DNA from: Puffinus mauretanicus
Lineage: Eukaryota > Chordata > Aves > Procellariiformes > Procellariidae
Direction: 5' to 3'
Assembly (NCBI GenBank): GCA_023333565.1
Contig: JAJKFH010002311.1
Span: 186,001-250,000, forward strand
DNA length: 64,000 nucleotides
This document shows positions 25,057-38,000 of the stretch, in pieces (positions within the stretch are counted from its first letter, which is position 1; each line of letters starts with the position of its first letter). Position numbers and translations under genes: made by a program. The notes under the pieces are model-generated. The model was not told the DNA's origin. It ran no database searches and saw only the letters and a list, made by a program, of their open reading frames with translations.

Positions 25057-28000
25057 AGGGCCTGGATTTCACCCTGTATGTACTACTGCAACAGACAGTT
25101 ATTGTACGAATTAAAGGATTTTGCTGAAAAGCGTAAAGATGAATGACTTTATCTGTGAGAAGGAGCATGGGATACAGTTATCTCCAAGTCAGGCAGTGTC
25201 AGCCACAGGGTTCGCGAGAACTGGCTGAATCACCTCTGCCCCAAAGAGTGAGGTGTTCTTCAAATAAAATTTTCCTGATACGGATCATTTGACAAAATAT
25301 TTCAACTCAAGTGGAAATTTCAAACCTAAAAAACTTTCTACTTAATTTGTAACTGCATTTTTATTTAATTCTTGAAAGCTGGCATGAATATTGCAGTTTG
25401 AATTAAAATAAAAAATGTTGCTTTTTAAGTGTTATTTAAAATTATTATACTTTTTATTTTATTTGCATGAAGTTTTGGGGTTTTTTTTTTTTTTTTAATC
25501 CAGCTTTCAGATATTATGGTTGGGAACATGAGGAGAACAGGAGGGAATTGGGCACAGACCAGCGAAGGGTACTATGTATTGCTTATTTGAGTTCTCTGAT
25601 CCAGCACCTATTGAAGTGATACAAATTGGAAGTGACGGGTATTGGATTAAGTCCTTAACTTTTAATGGAAATCAACTTCTCTCTCTGTTTTTTTTAATTC
25701 AGCTATTTTAAGGATAAATTTTTCAATCCAGAGGACCTTGTGTTCCATGCACGACCATTTTAACAAGTTCATTTGATTGACGGATTAAAACCGGTGGTGT
25801 GACAGTTTAGATTTAAAGACTTTTTTTCATCTTGTTCGCTATACCTCATGAATGAATGTATGTACCTATCTTATGTCATGTCAGACAGACTATAATAAAG
25901 TGTAGAAGTTGGGGGTGGGGGGAAGTATGATACTAGGAAAGAGTTGGAATGCTTTTGTGTGGAAAAAATCATGCATCCCAAATCTGAAGGATGCCATGGC
26001 CTTCAGAGAAGGGAAATCTGCTTGATATGGGGCTTTTTGTATTTGCAAGAAGTCTAACAAATTCTTAAAGAACTGAAGCTGATGGGGTGAAAGGGGAAGT
26101 CTTCATGTAACCAAATACCAAGCTATAGGAGAGAAAACAAAATGGAGGCAGTAGTTGTCAATTTTGTCTTTAGGAGTTTCTCAAGGATCTATAGTGGGCT
26201 TTTCAATGTATTTTAGGATATAATTCACATTTCACAATGTGAATGGTTTTGCTGAATCCCTGGCTTGAGTTTTTTGGGTGTTGTTACCCTCCCGCCCCCC
26301 CTTTTGGTCTGCCAATAGAGACTGATAGCCAAGAACAAACAAGCTACTTGGTAGATGACCAGATGAACTAACTGTTTGGTCGTTGGACTCCTGTCCTTCA
26401 GGATATGGACAGATGTGCTCAAACAAAGCTATTTAAACAGATGCCAGTGGCACAGATAAAAGGTGGTATGGATATATATGTGTATACATACATCGGCCTT
26501 AGAGGCAAAAAAGAAAAAAGGAAAGAAAAAAAGGCATTTTGTTATTACTAATGGTCCAACAGTAAAACCTGATGGTAATTCTTTTTGCAGATTAACTTAA
26601 AGTTGCTGTTACAGTTAAATGAGTCTCACTTCTCTCTGTTACATGCCACTCATGCTTGTATTCTGTGTTGTTAGATATTGTTAAGTTTTAAAATGTTCTG
26701 GATTTTCTTAGGTAACACTTATTTGTGCATGCAGTAGGTGTAGAAAGACCTCTGACTCCCCTGGAGATTGTGTTTGTTTCTCTCGTAAGTCGTTTCCCTA
26801 GTAGTTTGTTCCCCCACCAGCTTGATGTGGACTGCTACTTATACTAGCAGTCTGACTAGTTCTCCCTTCATTCCCCACACCCCAATACTGTCTTATGTTG
26901 CCTGGCTTCTTTTTCTGGGGAAAAGATGCATGGGCCCATACCAGAAATATTTCCATAGAAGTTGCTGTAGATCAAACTGTCATTCAATACAAAATTTAAG
27001 AATCTGTCGCTTCCTAAACTGTGGTGAATACTGTATAACTGCCCTCTGAAGTGCTTTGAATTGCTTCCATCCATTCTTTTTTTCTGTGAGTTTAGATATT
27101 AGTGATAGGCTTGGTTTTAATAGTTATTTGTCCTGTGAACAGAGGGGGAAGAATAAGGGATACAATATGTTCAGACTTTGTGAACAAGAGCTAAAAGAAG
27201 TTTAGGAGTGGATGGTTTCTTCATCCCTTTCTTTTCTTACAGAGCCAAGTGAAAGCTGAGTAAGGTAATGTTAAGAAAATGGATCTTTTCAATGAAGTTG
27301 GATGGAACGTTCCCATCCGTATTGCTCAGAGCCAAGCCAGACTCTGTCCTTACTGCTCTGTGCAACTACAGGGGATGAAAAATTATGCTTTTATCATCAG
27401 AAAGAAAAAAAAAATACTGAGCTACTTGTACTGATGCTGTTAGAAGACTCTGTTTGCCATGCAACAAATAATAACTTTGTAGTAAGAATAAGTAGCAATT
27501 GAGATGATAACGGTATACTTCACAAATCTATAATTGTTTATGGTAAAATTATCAATATATATTGGGTATGTATCACTAAACTGTATTTCAGGGATTTCAT
27601 GTGCTCTGTAAATGCATCAGAGGCCAGAGGTTTGGGAACTGGATCTGATCTGAGTTTTCTGGCTCCTGCATTCAAGACGTGAGAGAGGCTAGATGCAAAA
27701 GCAACTGTTAAAAATTCTAAGGAGAAGGGGTCTCCTTGGGAAGCAGGGGTATTTTTTCATTTGTTTTTCATCTAAGTTAGAGATGAAGCAAAAACTTGCT
27801 TCCGGGAATCCACACTGGGGGAGATTCAAATTCTGGTCCAAATGTCTGGTTTAGAAGAACTGATACTGTGACTCTCTTTAGTGTTTGTCTCTACGTTTAA
27901 GTCCTGATTAATTTCTCTGTGTTCTAAAAGCCACTGAAGGAAGTACAGTGCTGGTGACAGTTCACCATAAAAGGTTTTCTTAGCAAACAGTACATCAGCT

Positions 28001-28478
28001 TCTCCATTATTATGAGAATTCAGAGTCCAAAAAATCTAAAGATAGTTGCATTTTTTATGTTACTGGAGTTCTTACCAGTTCTTCTCTATGCCAGTATGCT
28101 GCCAAACTGTAGTTGTTAACAGTAGATAAGCATAGAGCCTTTGCACCTGCGCTTAAACTGTTCCAGTTCGTATTCTTCTGGTACAGTGCCACTGCCCACA
28201 TGTAGGCCAAGAGAGCATTTGTCAAATCTAGGTTTCTGAGGAACACTTCGATTTGTCTTGAGCTGCTTCCTTGTAGTGTAACACTACCTGCCTTTCTGAC
28301 TTGGGGTTAATTCTCCCTGAATATTGGATGATCTGCAAACTCTTGTATTAGGTGGGCACTGTTACAAATAAAAGGCAGAAAGGAGCGACAGGGAGATGTT
28401 TCCTGCCTCGCTATCAAATAACAGAGTCCTTTATAAAAGGGGAAAAAAGAATTCATAATTTGGACTGACTGCATGTTC

Positions 28479-28502
28479 TTTTTTTTTTTAAAAAAAAAAA
28501 AA
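28479..28502. repeat. T11A13 junction tract
   Basis: Eleven T followed directly by thirteen A, self-complementary. Similar tracts occur at 8863-8876, 10121-10135 and 21832-21856. Confidence 0.85.
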
Positions 28503-29587
28503 CAAACTAGGGGCACAGTTGGGAAATATTGAGTCCAAGATGTGCATGTTGTAACAAGCCATTGAGATAATGTGTAATCACAATTTCTGTTTACATTATT
28601 ATTAAATAATCAGAGACCGTGAACCATCTGCATGCTTGATTAGGAAGTAGAACTGCTTAAAACTTGACAATTTTCTTCAAAGCTGTTGTTCACAGAAGTA
28701 AAGCACTGGAGCAAAGATGATTACTGGGATGGTAGGGAAAATGTTGTCCGTTATGGGAACAAGTAGCCCTCAATTCCCTGAACTCTGGATGGACTGCAGA
28801 GGAAGGAAATTCCTAGACTTGCACAAAATATTAACCTCTAACTGGTCAAAGTGTTTTCTGGTTTTTGTTCTGTGTAAATAAACCCTTAAAACTAAAGATA
28901 CGTTCTGCATCAGCATACCGAAATATTTAGAAGTACAGCAGAGAAGTGTCTGTCCACTGCATGCAACTAATATTTGCCAAGTATTGATCTAATGTCCATC
29001 TCTGTTATTCTTTAACTTTAGTCCAAGGTTCAAAGTTTACCTTCTGTTTAAAAACTGATTTCACAGGGAGGTCGTGTCCTTTAGCTAATCCCGTAGTGAT
29101 AGAGGTCTGTAGAATGAAAATTGAGTTTACCACAACTTAGAGGAAAACTCTGCAGCTCATACAGAAAACCTCTGTGGCATAGAGATGTGTCCATATCCAC
29201 AAACACAGCAGTACATAGTGAGCCTGAAAAAGTGACAAAATGGAGCGAGTAATTAGTCCAAATTAGCAGAACAAGTAGAAGCCCCAGGTTTGTCCCACCT
29301 GTTTCTGCACATAGGCAGCAAAAATGAAGTTGTGTTTTTAAGTTGTGCAACTGCATCTGTGCTAGCTTAAGCTGGCAGGTCTAGATAGTAAAAAAGGGGA
29401 AACCAGAGTACAAAAGTTATGTTTGTATCTTTGAACATGTTACTGTGACTTTGCTGCCTGAGTTACTTGCACTAGTTTGAGGCAGGGGTTATTGCTCACT
29501 TTGCTGTGTAAATGTGCATTACAGCTAAATTTTTTGTTAACTGAGAACAAGTGCTTTCAGCACTCCGCAAGCTCACTGTATTCAAGT

Positions 29588-30165
29588 CATAGAACCATAG
29601 ACTCGCAGAGTGGTTTGGGTTGGAAGGGACATTTATAAAGATCACCTAGTCCAACCCTCCTGCCATGGGCAGGGACATCTTTCACTAGATCAGGTTGCTC
29701 AAAGCCCCATCCAACCTGGCCTTGAACACCTCCAGGGATGGGGCATCCACAGCTTCTCTGGGCAACCTCTTCCAGTGTCTCACCACCCTCGTCGTAAATT
29801 TCTTCCTTATGTCCAATCTAAACCTACCCTCTTTCAATTTAAAGCCGTTGTCCCTTGTCCTGTCACTACAGATCCCGGTAAAAAAATCTCTCTCCATCTT
29901 TCTTATAAGCCCGCTTTACATATTGAAAGGCTGCACGAAGGTCTCCCTGGAGCCGTCTCTTCTCCAGGCTGAACAACCCCAAGTCTCTCAGCCTTTCCTC
30001 ATAGCAGAGGTGTTCCGGTCCTTGGGTCATTTCTGTGGCCCTCCTCTGGACCCACTCCAACAGGTCCAGGTCTTTCTTGTACTGGGGATCCCAGGGCTGG
30101 ATGCAGAGCTCCAGGTGGGGTCTCACAAGAGCAGAGTAGAAGGGGAGAATTGCCTCCTCTGACCA
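29588..30165 (-). mobile_element. CR1 LINE, 3' part, minus strand
   Basis: Translation on the minus strand gives the end of CR1 ORF2. The first frame reads [12 protein letters not shown], then V-Q-R-R-A-T-E-M and [13 protein letters not shown]. After one frameshift near 29870-29895 it continues as [12 protein letters not shown] and W-K-R-L-P-R-E-A-V. The element ends at about 29588 in the 3' UTR (TTCCAACCCAAACCACTCTG with short tail repeats). The copy is 5'-truncated, as most CR1 copies are, and better preserved than the one at 21390-22975. Confidence 0.94.
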
Positions 30166-33100
30166 AAGGATAATTTCAACTTTATCAGGTCTGAGCATCT
30201 GAAAGCTAGGCAAAAATTAGATTTAAACTTCCATGGTTAACCTGATTGCTCTCCCTGTGAATATGTATCATTCCCTATTTTATATTCCCCGAGTCTTATT
30301 TCTGGGACCTAACTCAGAAACCAGGCTTCCTTGGCTTCAACAAGTCCATGGCAATTGACTGAACAGCCACAACACGTCATCCAATAATTTCTTTGCAAAG
30401 TCTTCAGCTTCCTGAATGTTCAGGCCTGCAAACCCACCACGTGTCTGTCTCCTGTTCAAGTACTGGTAGCTACCAGATCTCGGTGAGAGCTGGATACCTG
30501 CATATCCTGGTGGATCTGGACTTAGCCAGTAGAAAATCCAGCTACTAGTAGGGTGGCTGTTGCCTTCCTCTTTGCTTTCATAGTATGACTTGCTGGAAAT
30601 GGTAGATGTTTCAAAATGGTAGATGTTGCTTCTAGGTTGTTAGCAAAAACATTGTGGCAAATTATTAGAACACTTAAAAATTTGAAAATATTTGAATTTG
30701 AAAAAATGAGCTACAGTCATAAAACTTTAAAGTGGTTGCATTGTTACACACTACTGATAGAGAATTATCAAAGGGAGGAAAATGCGCTGAAATTTAAAAT
30801 CAAAAACTTGTATTAATAAAGTTGAAATATGATAGGTTAAAAGATAATAGATTTGTGTATTTGTAATCAATATATCTTAAGTTTATATTGTATTGCACTT
30901 TAAACTTAAGAGTCTAATCTGGCAAGCTAAAGAAACACCCACAGCAGATGGCAGAAAATAAGTTGGGTGAAAACTGCGGGTGCATTTGAGCAAGAATAAA
31001 TTGAATTTGAACAAGGCTCTCAATCAAAAGCTGGGGAAAACAATCAATGGTAATCATCAACAGATTATTTGTCTTTGTGATCCTTGTATTGGAGATGTTT
31101 GAAACGGGAGCATTTCCTGTTGGGTTGCCATAGCAAACCCTGGGTGCCTTTCTCATGATAGTATTACGTCGGAATGTAAACGGTAGTGGGTTTTATGTAG
31201 AGTCAGCCTTGGAAGGAAAGAAAAGCCTGAAATTCAGCTTGTCATTCAGTTGGATTTAAAACACTGAAGATTGCTGAAGCAGAGAAGAGGTTGGCTTTGA
31301 GAAGAGGGTATGGGCCAGATTTTTTTAAAGGCCTTTTGTGGTTGCCTGTAGATTTTCAAAGCCCAAATACTCGGTCTTTTAATGCCCAAATACTAAGTCT
31401 TCAACAAAAACTGTAATTCTCACATGCACAAATTGCTGTACTGTGTTATCCCTACCTAATTAATGTCCCAATATACATAATAAATTTCTGGGCATTAGGA
31501 TATACTAGTTGCAAGGTCTATCTGCCCCGCCATTCTGCAGAGCAGATGGAGCGTAGCCAAGCACAAGGCACAAAGAGTTAATGCTGTAGCGGCAGTGGGT
31601 GCCTGAGGCTGTCTTTGGCACTCCTGTGTCCTTTTTCCTCTAGCTACACCCTGGAAGTTGTTTTGCACCGGAATTGTGGTAGGCAATTCTAAATGTTACC
31701 AGAAGTTCTCTGCCAACCTGCAGAGTTGATGGACTTGCTGTTTGGGTTGTTGCCAGTGATGGAAGTATGACTGTACTCGTCGTCGGTTTTATCTCCCCTG
31801 GGTTGTGTCCTGAACCACTGCTAGGACTGGTTTTCACATGAGGGAACCAGCTCCAGGGGCCATTTGCGTCAGGCTGTCTTGCCATGGGCCTGTAGTCAAC
31901 CCTCATTTGAGAGATGCTGTGTGAGGCGCTCACCGCGTAAGAGCCTGTGTTGACATCCTCATGAGTTTGTAGGAAGTGTTGCTCTGACAGCCTTCTGGAT
32001 TGGAAGCCACGGCAACCGAAGGAAACCAGAGACCTCTGGACTATACACACAGAGGTAGCAAGTAGGGTAGAGGTGTCTAAGGAACACAAGGATGAACGTG
32101 TATGAGATAAAAGATAAGAGGCGTCAGGTTCAAAATAAAGGGAGATACTCCTTCACCCTGAAAATGATCACAGACACTGTGCTCAAGCAGCTGTAAATAC
32201 TAGAATTTCCCATGACACCAGAAACTATTTATTTAAAAAAAAAAAAAGGCTATTTATTGCAAAGAAGCCATCACCACTGTAGTAGGTCCTCGAGCTGCAT
32301 ATCCCTCGTGTTTGAAAGTGCATTTGCTGGAGGCACTACTATTTGCCCTACTCCTAAGCTGTTTTGGCAGAATCTGCAAATCAGATACTTGTCCAGCTGG
32401 ACCTTTAATTTGATCTGGTGTGGTGGTTTTTATTAACGACAGCAAGCTTAAAAAAGAAAAGAAATTAATTTGGATAGTGTAGGATTTTTCCCTTGTCAGG
32501 AGTAGGAAATGTCAGGATAGGAAGCAACCAAATTTCAGGGCTGGAAAGGTGAATGTATTCACTGCTGATACAGTTACTGCAGCGGCTCCTATGGGTGGCT
32601 ACCGAGTAGTGTTGATATATAGGTATTGATTTGGGATTTGAAGATATTGACGTGGCTTTTTTTTTTTTTTGCTTGCTTCTTTCTCAAGGGCAACAAAGCC
32701 TTACTAACCATATGCAAACAGCATATAGTAAGGATTTGCACAGACATTCTTTAACAACTTCGAACACTATCTTGCCAAAATTTATTATTCATTTCCAATT
32801 AGAAACACAAATGGAGTTGCTGTGGTGATGTTGTAGGGTTTTTTGTTTTGTTTTTGGAAACCTGCTGGAGGTAACTATGCCAAAACATTAATACATGAGT
32901 AGGTATCACTGGAAGAGAGGTATGTGGAGGTGTGTTTTGTTTGCTTCTAAACTTTTGTTGTAAAGAGTGCTGGTTAATTGTATGTTTCAGCATTACACGG
33001 AGTTTGTCCCTTCACAGTGCAAAGATGTTTGCTCATGTAAAGGAGTACATTAACAATTCAGCTGAGTTAGTTCCAGCACAAGGAAGGCTGCAATATTAGC

Positions 33101-33272
33101 TGGTAGAATTGACTTTGAAACATGTCGCCTGGCTGCTCTAGCTTAGGAAGAGGTGGCAGCTTGAAGAAAGGGGAGGAGATGGGCAGCCCTTTCAGAAACC
33201 AGTGCCCAAGGAAGGAAAATACAGATGGGCACAAATAAAGTTCATGCAAAGTAAATTAGTTGCTGCTCTGTG
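30166..33272. other. Intergenic, no gene recognised
   Basis: I see no assignable repeat. The stretch holds the longest open frame of the window (32089-31640, minus), listed separately, which overlaps a second frame (31686-31495) in another phase. Confidence 0.45.
31640..32089 (-). other. Unrecognised 149-codon open frame
   Basis: This is the longest uninterrupted frame in the window. It encodes a Ser/Thr-rich chain without a clear hydrophobic core, repeats or catalytic motif. A second frame (31686-31495) overlaps its 3' end in another phase, so a single frameshift would extend the open region to about 200 codons. I recognise no homologue. It may be a decayed retrocopy, an exon of an unknown gene, or chance. 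AG-type acceptor sites at the edges were not convincing. Confidence 0.2.
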
Positions 33273-33373
33273 GTGTTGATAGAGCTGAACAGTAAAGAGA
33301 CTGGTGCGTTAATTAATAAGGCAGAGTAAGTCATGCTGCAGTTGCAAGCTGAGATGATGTACCACAACATCAC
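33273..33373 (+). repeat. Inverted repeat, left arm (101 bp)
   Basis: This arm is nearly identical to the reverse complement of 34591-34690. A block of 58 bp (33283-33340 against 34680-34623) is exact. One mismatch (33341) is followed by 17 more exact bases, and the outer 10 bases match. Only the last 15 or so inner bases contain small differences. I recognise no known repeat family in the arm. Confidence 0.95.
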
Positions 33374-34590
33374 ACATATGCACAAAAATAACTCGGTTGC
33401 AAAGCTTAATAGGCCGAGTCATCTAGGGGTTTGGTGTCTTCAAGAAGTCATATGCAGCATTAGTGAGCTCCTCGTAAGTGGATTCATAACAGATATTCAC
33501 ATCTATTGATAGGTTGAACGGTATTTCAGATGGCAGGTGGGGTTTCTGGGTTGTATTAAGAGATTCTTTTTTGCCTCGTTGCCTTGGCCGCCCTTGTTCC
33601 TCTTCCAGTTCCTGGACTCCTGGACACTTGCTTAAGCGGATGGGGGGGGTGTGTGTAGTGCTGTGCCTTTTTTTTTCTTTTTTTCCTTCAGCAAATTGTG
33701 GCTGAAGGTAGCTGCAAGAGTATGCTACATGTGTATTAGTGCAAGTCAGATCAATGTTGCATGTAGGCTGTGCTTCATGTGAAGCTCAAAAGCCAGGAGA
33801 CAGTTTGTTACATACTGATTCTATATTTAAGACTAGCAGATAATTTAGTCCATCTGCAACTCTCTTAAGCACTGATATTAGCTGGGGAGGAACATACTGT
33901 ATTCCTGAAGTGAGCTGTTAAGTCAGAAGTATGACTTGTGGTGTTTTGGTTGGGTTTTTTTGTTAGGTTTGGGTTTTTTTTGTGTGGGTTTGTTTTTGTG
34001 TTGTTGGTTTTTGTTTTGTGGCTCTTTTAAGTTAGGCCTTTGCACTGATTAACAGAAAAGGCAACATTAGTTCCATTGCTGCTAATAAGTTGTTGTTCTT
34101 AGTACTACAACATAGGAATTGCAACACTGAAAATCAAAACGAGTTTACCAATGCCTATACTTGCATTGTTAAACTGAACTTTGTTGAGTTTGTTGCAAGT
34201 AGGGTGTTTTGTTTGTAGTACATACATTACTGTGGGCTGCAGAAAATTCTGCTGTAAAGATAGAAAATATGCAATAAAAATGATTCACACTTATTTCAGG
34301 TATGGCTTAAACAGGAAAAGTTTGTAAGTGTATGGTCACTGTATGGTCACTGCAGAATTGGGTAATTCAAGAACAGAACGTCTCATGGAAGTCTGATGGA
34401 GTGTTACAGTTCTTGTATTGGAAATGATGATGGAACAGAGGAGACATCAATAAGAAGTTGGGAGAGGTGCAATTTTTGTATTTTATCTAATGACACTTCT
34501 TTAGAGAACACTGCATACTCACTAACCTTACATTAATTGTTCAAATCCTTGTAGAGAAAAGTTACCTTGAATCGTGCCGTCTGAAGGTGC
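33374..34590. other. Spacer between inverted arms
   Basis: The 1217 bp contain no significant open frame. A G/T-rich stretch lies at 33945-34021, and an 11-bp unit is duplicated in tandem at 34330-34351. No transposase-like motif is visible, so if this is a transposon it is non-autonomous. Confidence 0.6.
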
Positions 34591-34690
34591 GTGATGTTGT
34601 ACTAATCATCTCAGCTTGCAATTGCAGCATGACTTACTCTGCCTTATTAATTAACGCACCAGTCTCTTTACTGTTCAGCTGTATCAACAC
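34591..34690 (-). repeat. Inverted repeat, right arm (100 bp)
   Basis: Reverse-complement partner of 33273-33373, with the outer end at 34690. No obvious target-site duplication longer than 2 bp flanks the pair. Confidence 0.95.
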
Positions 34691-35036
34691 TGGTTGTGCA
34701 CCAGTGACCAGTATCCACTGTAGACTTTTCTCAGGGACACATTCTTACTCAGCTGAAACATCACACACATTACTGTTTCATGAGCGCAGTGAGGATCGTG
34801 GGGAAAAATCTGGGAACCACTTTTGCAGAAGCCAAAATATGTGTATAGTGTGTTTAATGACTTAAAAATAAACCAGGTACAGATGTGACCCCACATAGGC
34901 TACCCCAACCACATCCCAGGTTGTGAAAGTGTTCCTGCAAATTGTGACCTTAAGGCAATTTTTTTTTTAACAAAACAAAGCTTCAGTTAGACAAAAAATA
35001 TATTTGAAGTATAAAATGCTGTAGCTTCCATAGTTC

Positions 35037-35042
35037 TTTATT
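35037..35042 (-). terminator. Candidate distal poly(A) signal of NEDD4L
   Basis: AATAAA on the minus strand, followed by a U-rich stretch downstream (around 34965-35000 in window coordinates). It would give a 3' UTR of about 5.5 kb. NEDD4L is known for a long 3' UTR in mammals. Use of this particular signal is inferred. Confidence 0.4.
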
Positions 35043-38000
35043 AAATATTTAATTAAGTTGCATCATTTCATTACAACAACTTTGTTTTGTCACATTGAGC
35101 TTTCGCTGTCAGGAAAACAAACTACAACTTCTTTCACTGCTCTTCAGAAAATATATGGAAAAAATGACTTTTGTCCATAAACAAATCCTTTCCCCACAGT
35201 GTATCAAATCCAACCACCATTTAAAGCTGTATTAATTGTGAAAATGAGCATTATTTATAAGTATTACTTTTAAAATCGATTTTAAGGTAGTTCAGCATGA
35301 TTTTGAATAGCCTTCTAGTATGAGGTGATTTTACAAAAAAAAAGAAAAAGATTAAACAGTGTGATGTAATCTGGAATGTTTGACACTTTTGCATGTTATC
35401 AGTTTTAAATTTGGTTTAAAATTTATGTTCACAAACACAAAACATGGCAACATCTTCTGGAGTTTTCCATTTGGGTTTTAAGATTCATAACCTATTTGCT
35501 ACTGCATGGTTGTGGCAAATCTGCAGTGGAGACAGATGGCTCATGAGCCTCTTGAAACCAATAGAACGGATTAAAGTATAAAAATGCAACATGTACTATT
35601 GTATGTGGATGCATACTGTGTATATTTTTACAGCTACATATTAAAAAATTAAGGAGAAAAAAAAAAGCAAGGTCTATGTGAAAATAATACAGAAAAGGAA
35701 AAAACCCCAACATGTAAGTGGAGGATAAATGTGGACAAACAGATCGTTAGAAGTGTGCATCGACAGACAGGACTAAATATGGTTTGCACGGACAGTGATG
35801 GTATCTGATAGGGTTCTAGGTGCACCACGACAGACCTGATGGGTACGTAACATTAATATGGTTAGATGCCAGTTTTACACGTTTCTCATGCGTTTCAAAT
35901 ATGGGTTACTTCTTAGTGCAACATCGTAACAGATGGGTGAAGACTGTAGGGTTTTTTCCTTGTTGTTGTAATTTTACATACAAAAGGAAAATTTATTAAA
36001 AAGATAAGAAAATTAATGTACATTTTAAGATGTCCAATCTGGTAATCTACCTTTCTTTCTACTCTACATACTGATAACTAGCCCTTGCAATCACATGGGT
36101 ATCATCACTTATTTTGAAGTCTTAGAAGTGCAGCCTAACTATGCACTTCCCCTCCCTGGCTCCCTGGTTTTCACAGTTCTGGCCCTTTAGTGTCCTGTAA
36201 AATGCTTCGCCCAAAGCATCGGGAACAGGTTACCGCTGAACGCTGCGGTCACCATTACCAGTTTGACCGGGCTGAGCACACAACTGCAGTGCGTCCCTCG
36301 GGGTGCAGGACAGGCGCTACCTGCGTGGTTAGTACTTACGGCAGCAGCCGCTGCTAATTTATCAGCACACGCGTCACGCTAGCACAGCGCTCGTGCTCCT
36401 TTCGCGCAGAATTCACAGAAGGAGTGGTCAGCATGAGAGACGGAAATAAGATCAATCTTGTGGTAACAGAGTTGTGGGGTTTTTGTGTTTGTTTAGTTTT
36501 GGTTTGTGTGGTGTGTGTGGTGTGGGTTTTTTTTGTTACTTTTGGACTGAAAGATAAAAAGCAGCAGTTTCCAGCACCTAGGCATGCAAAGGGGAGTTAA
36601 TGTGATCGGTATGGTGTACATTAACTACAACCTTACAAGGCACAGATCTATAAGCCTTAATGTGAACAGGAGGTGACAGTTGCAGACCCTGTATTCTGTA
36701 TTGTGACTAAAATTTTTATAAACTGGTTGCCTTAAGGCTTCTTAAGAGCAAACAAGTAATGGTTTAGTTACCACCTTTATGGTTACCATTTATTAACAAA
36801 ATAAAAAGTAGTTGAATAGAACATTTTAAAATACTATTGAGCCATTTTGTGTACTGTGTTAAGAAAGGCACGATACTGCGGTACAAGTCTCACTGGAGTG
36901 TTAGTTGCTTTGTTTTAGATCTTTTAAGTAAATGACATTTAGCTACCTTTTTTCCTTCAAATGTAGCTTCAGGAGCTCCAGAAGGACTCCTAGATGGAAA
37001 GTCTGGGATCTAGCTTAGGATCTCAGGAACAGCACTAAGGCTTTATGTTAAAAGAGCCGCTGCAGAAGAAAATCCATCTCCTCTGCAGCCGCTACTTTGC
37101 GCAGCTAACGCCACTTACTTAGCCTCATACAGTTTATTGCAAAACTGAAGGTAACTTCCTGGTTTTGTCATAGCATGGATCTTAACTTTTCAGCTGCTGT
37201 GAGGGACATATCTGCCCAAGGGTTTAGCCATCGACGTAGCCACCAATAATAAAATCTGAGTTGCACGGGTATAGTACGTTGTAGCAGGGGCTTATGTCCC
37301 TGCTACCACTGTGATGCTAAGCCTGATAGTTCTAGCTCACAGGAAGGCTTCTGATACCCATAACAAAAGCTTTATGCAGCAAGGGGACTGAGCTGAGCAA
37401 GCCCCCTCAGCTTATCCTACAAGTAGTCTTGCTCGTGTGTGAACAGCGACTCGAGGACTTACGGACCCCAACAAGAAAAGGAGTTTCACTTCCATAGCGA
37501 AGGGAGCTGTAGTGCATCTGTAAAGGCAAAACACAGTGCTGTGTCCTAATAGTGAAGCTAACTCAGGTAACAAAAAGTAATGAGCCAGCCTACTGTTAGG
37601 GTCACCTGGTCTGTTAGGAATAACACCTTCTCGGAGCCTTGAACAAACTGGTTCCAAAACAAAAGCAAACTCGGATAGCTGTGCATGGCCCTGCATTGGC
37701 AGTGATGGTAGGTTTGCAATGCAGGTGAGAGTTGTGTCTAGGGCCCAAGAAGCACAAATAGCATTTATTTAGCTATTTGCATTAACGGCATGAAAGGCAA
37801 AATAGCACAGATTTCAGCAGGAGCGGTACAGGTCTATCAGGGCACTGCATGTTGGGCCTCATTGTCAATGCTGCCTGAGCTGCGTCAGGTCTCTTCGTGT
37901 GCTGCGCTCAAAGCTGCCACTCTAATGGCACACCTTGAGGGAGTCAAGGGCTTTCTTTTAGTATTAAACTGTTTCCTAAAAAATGAAAACACTTTCTCTG

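Larger units (their letters stand above)
23451..29587. other. Intergenic, no gene recognised
   Basis: There is no recognisable repeat apart from homopolymer and G/T-rich tracts. A T11A13 junction lies at 28479-28502. One minus-strand frame of 88 codons (25056-24790), rich in Ser, Thr and Pro, is listed separately. Confidence 0.45.
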
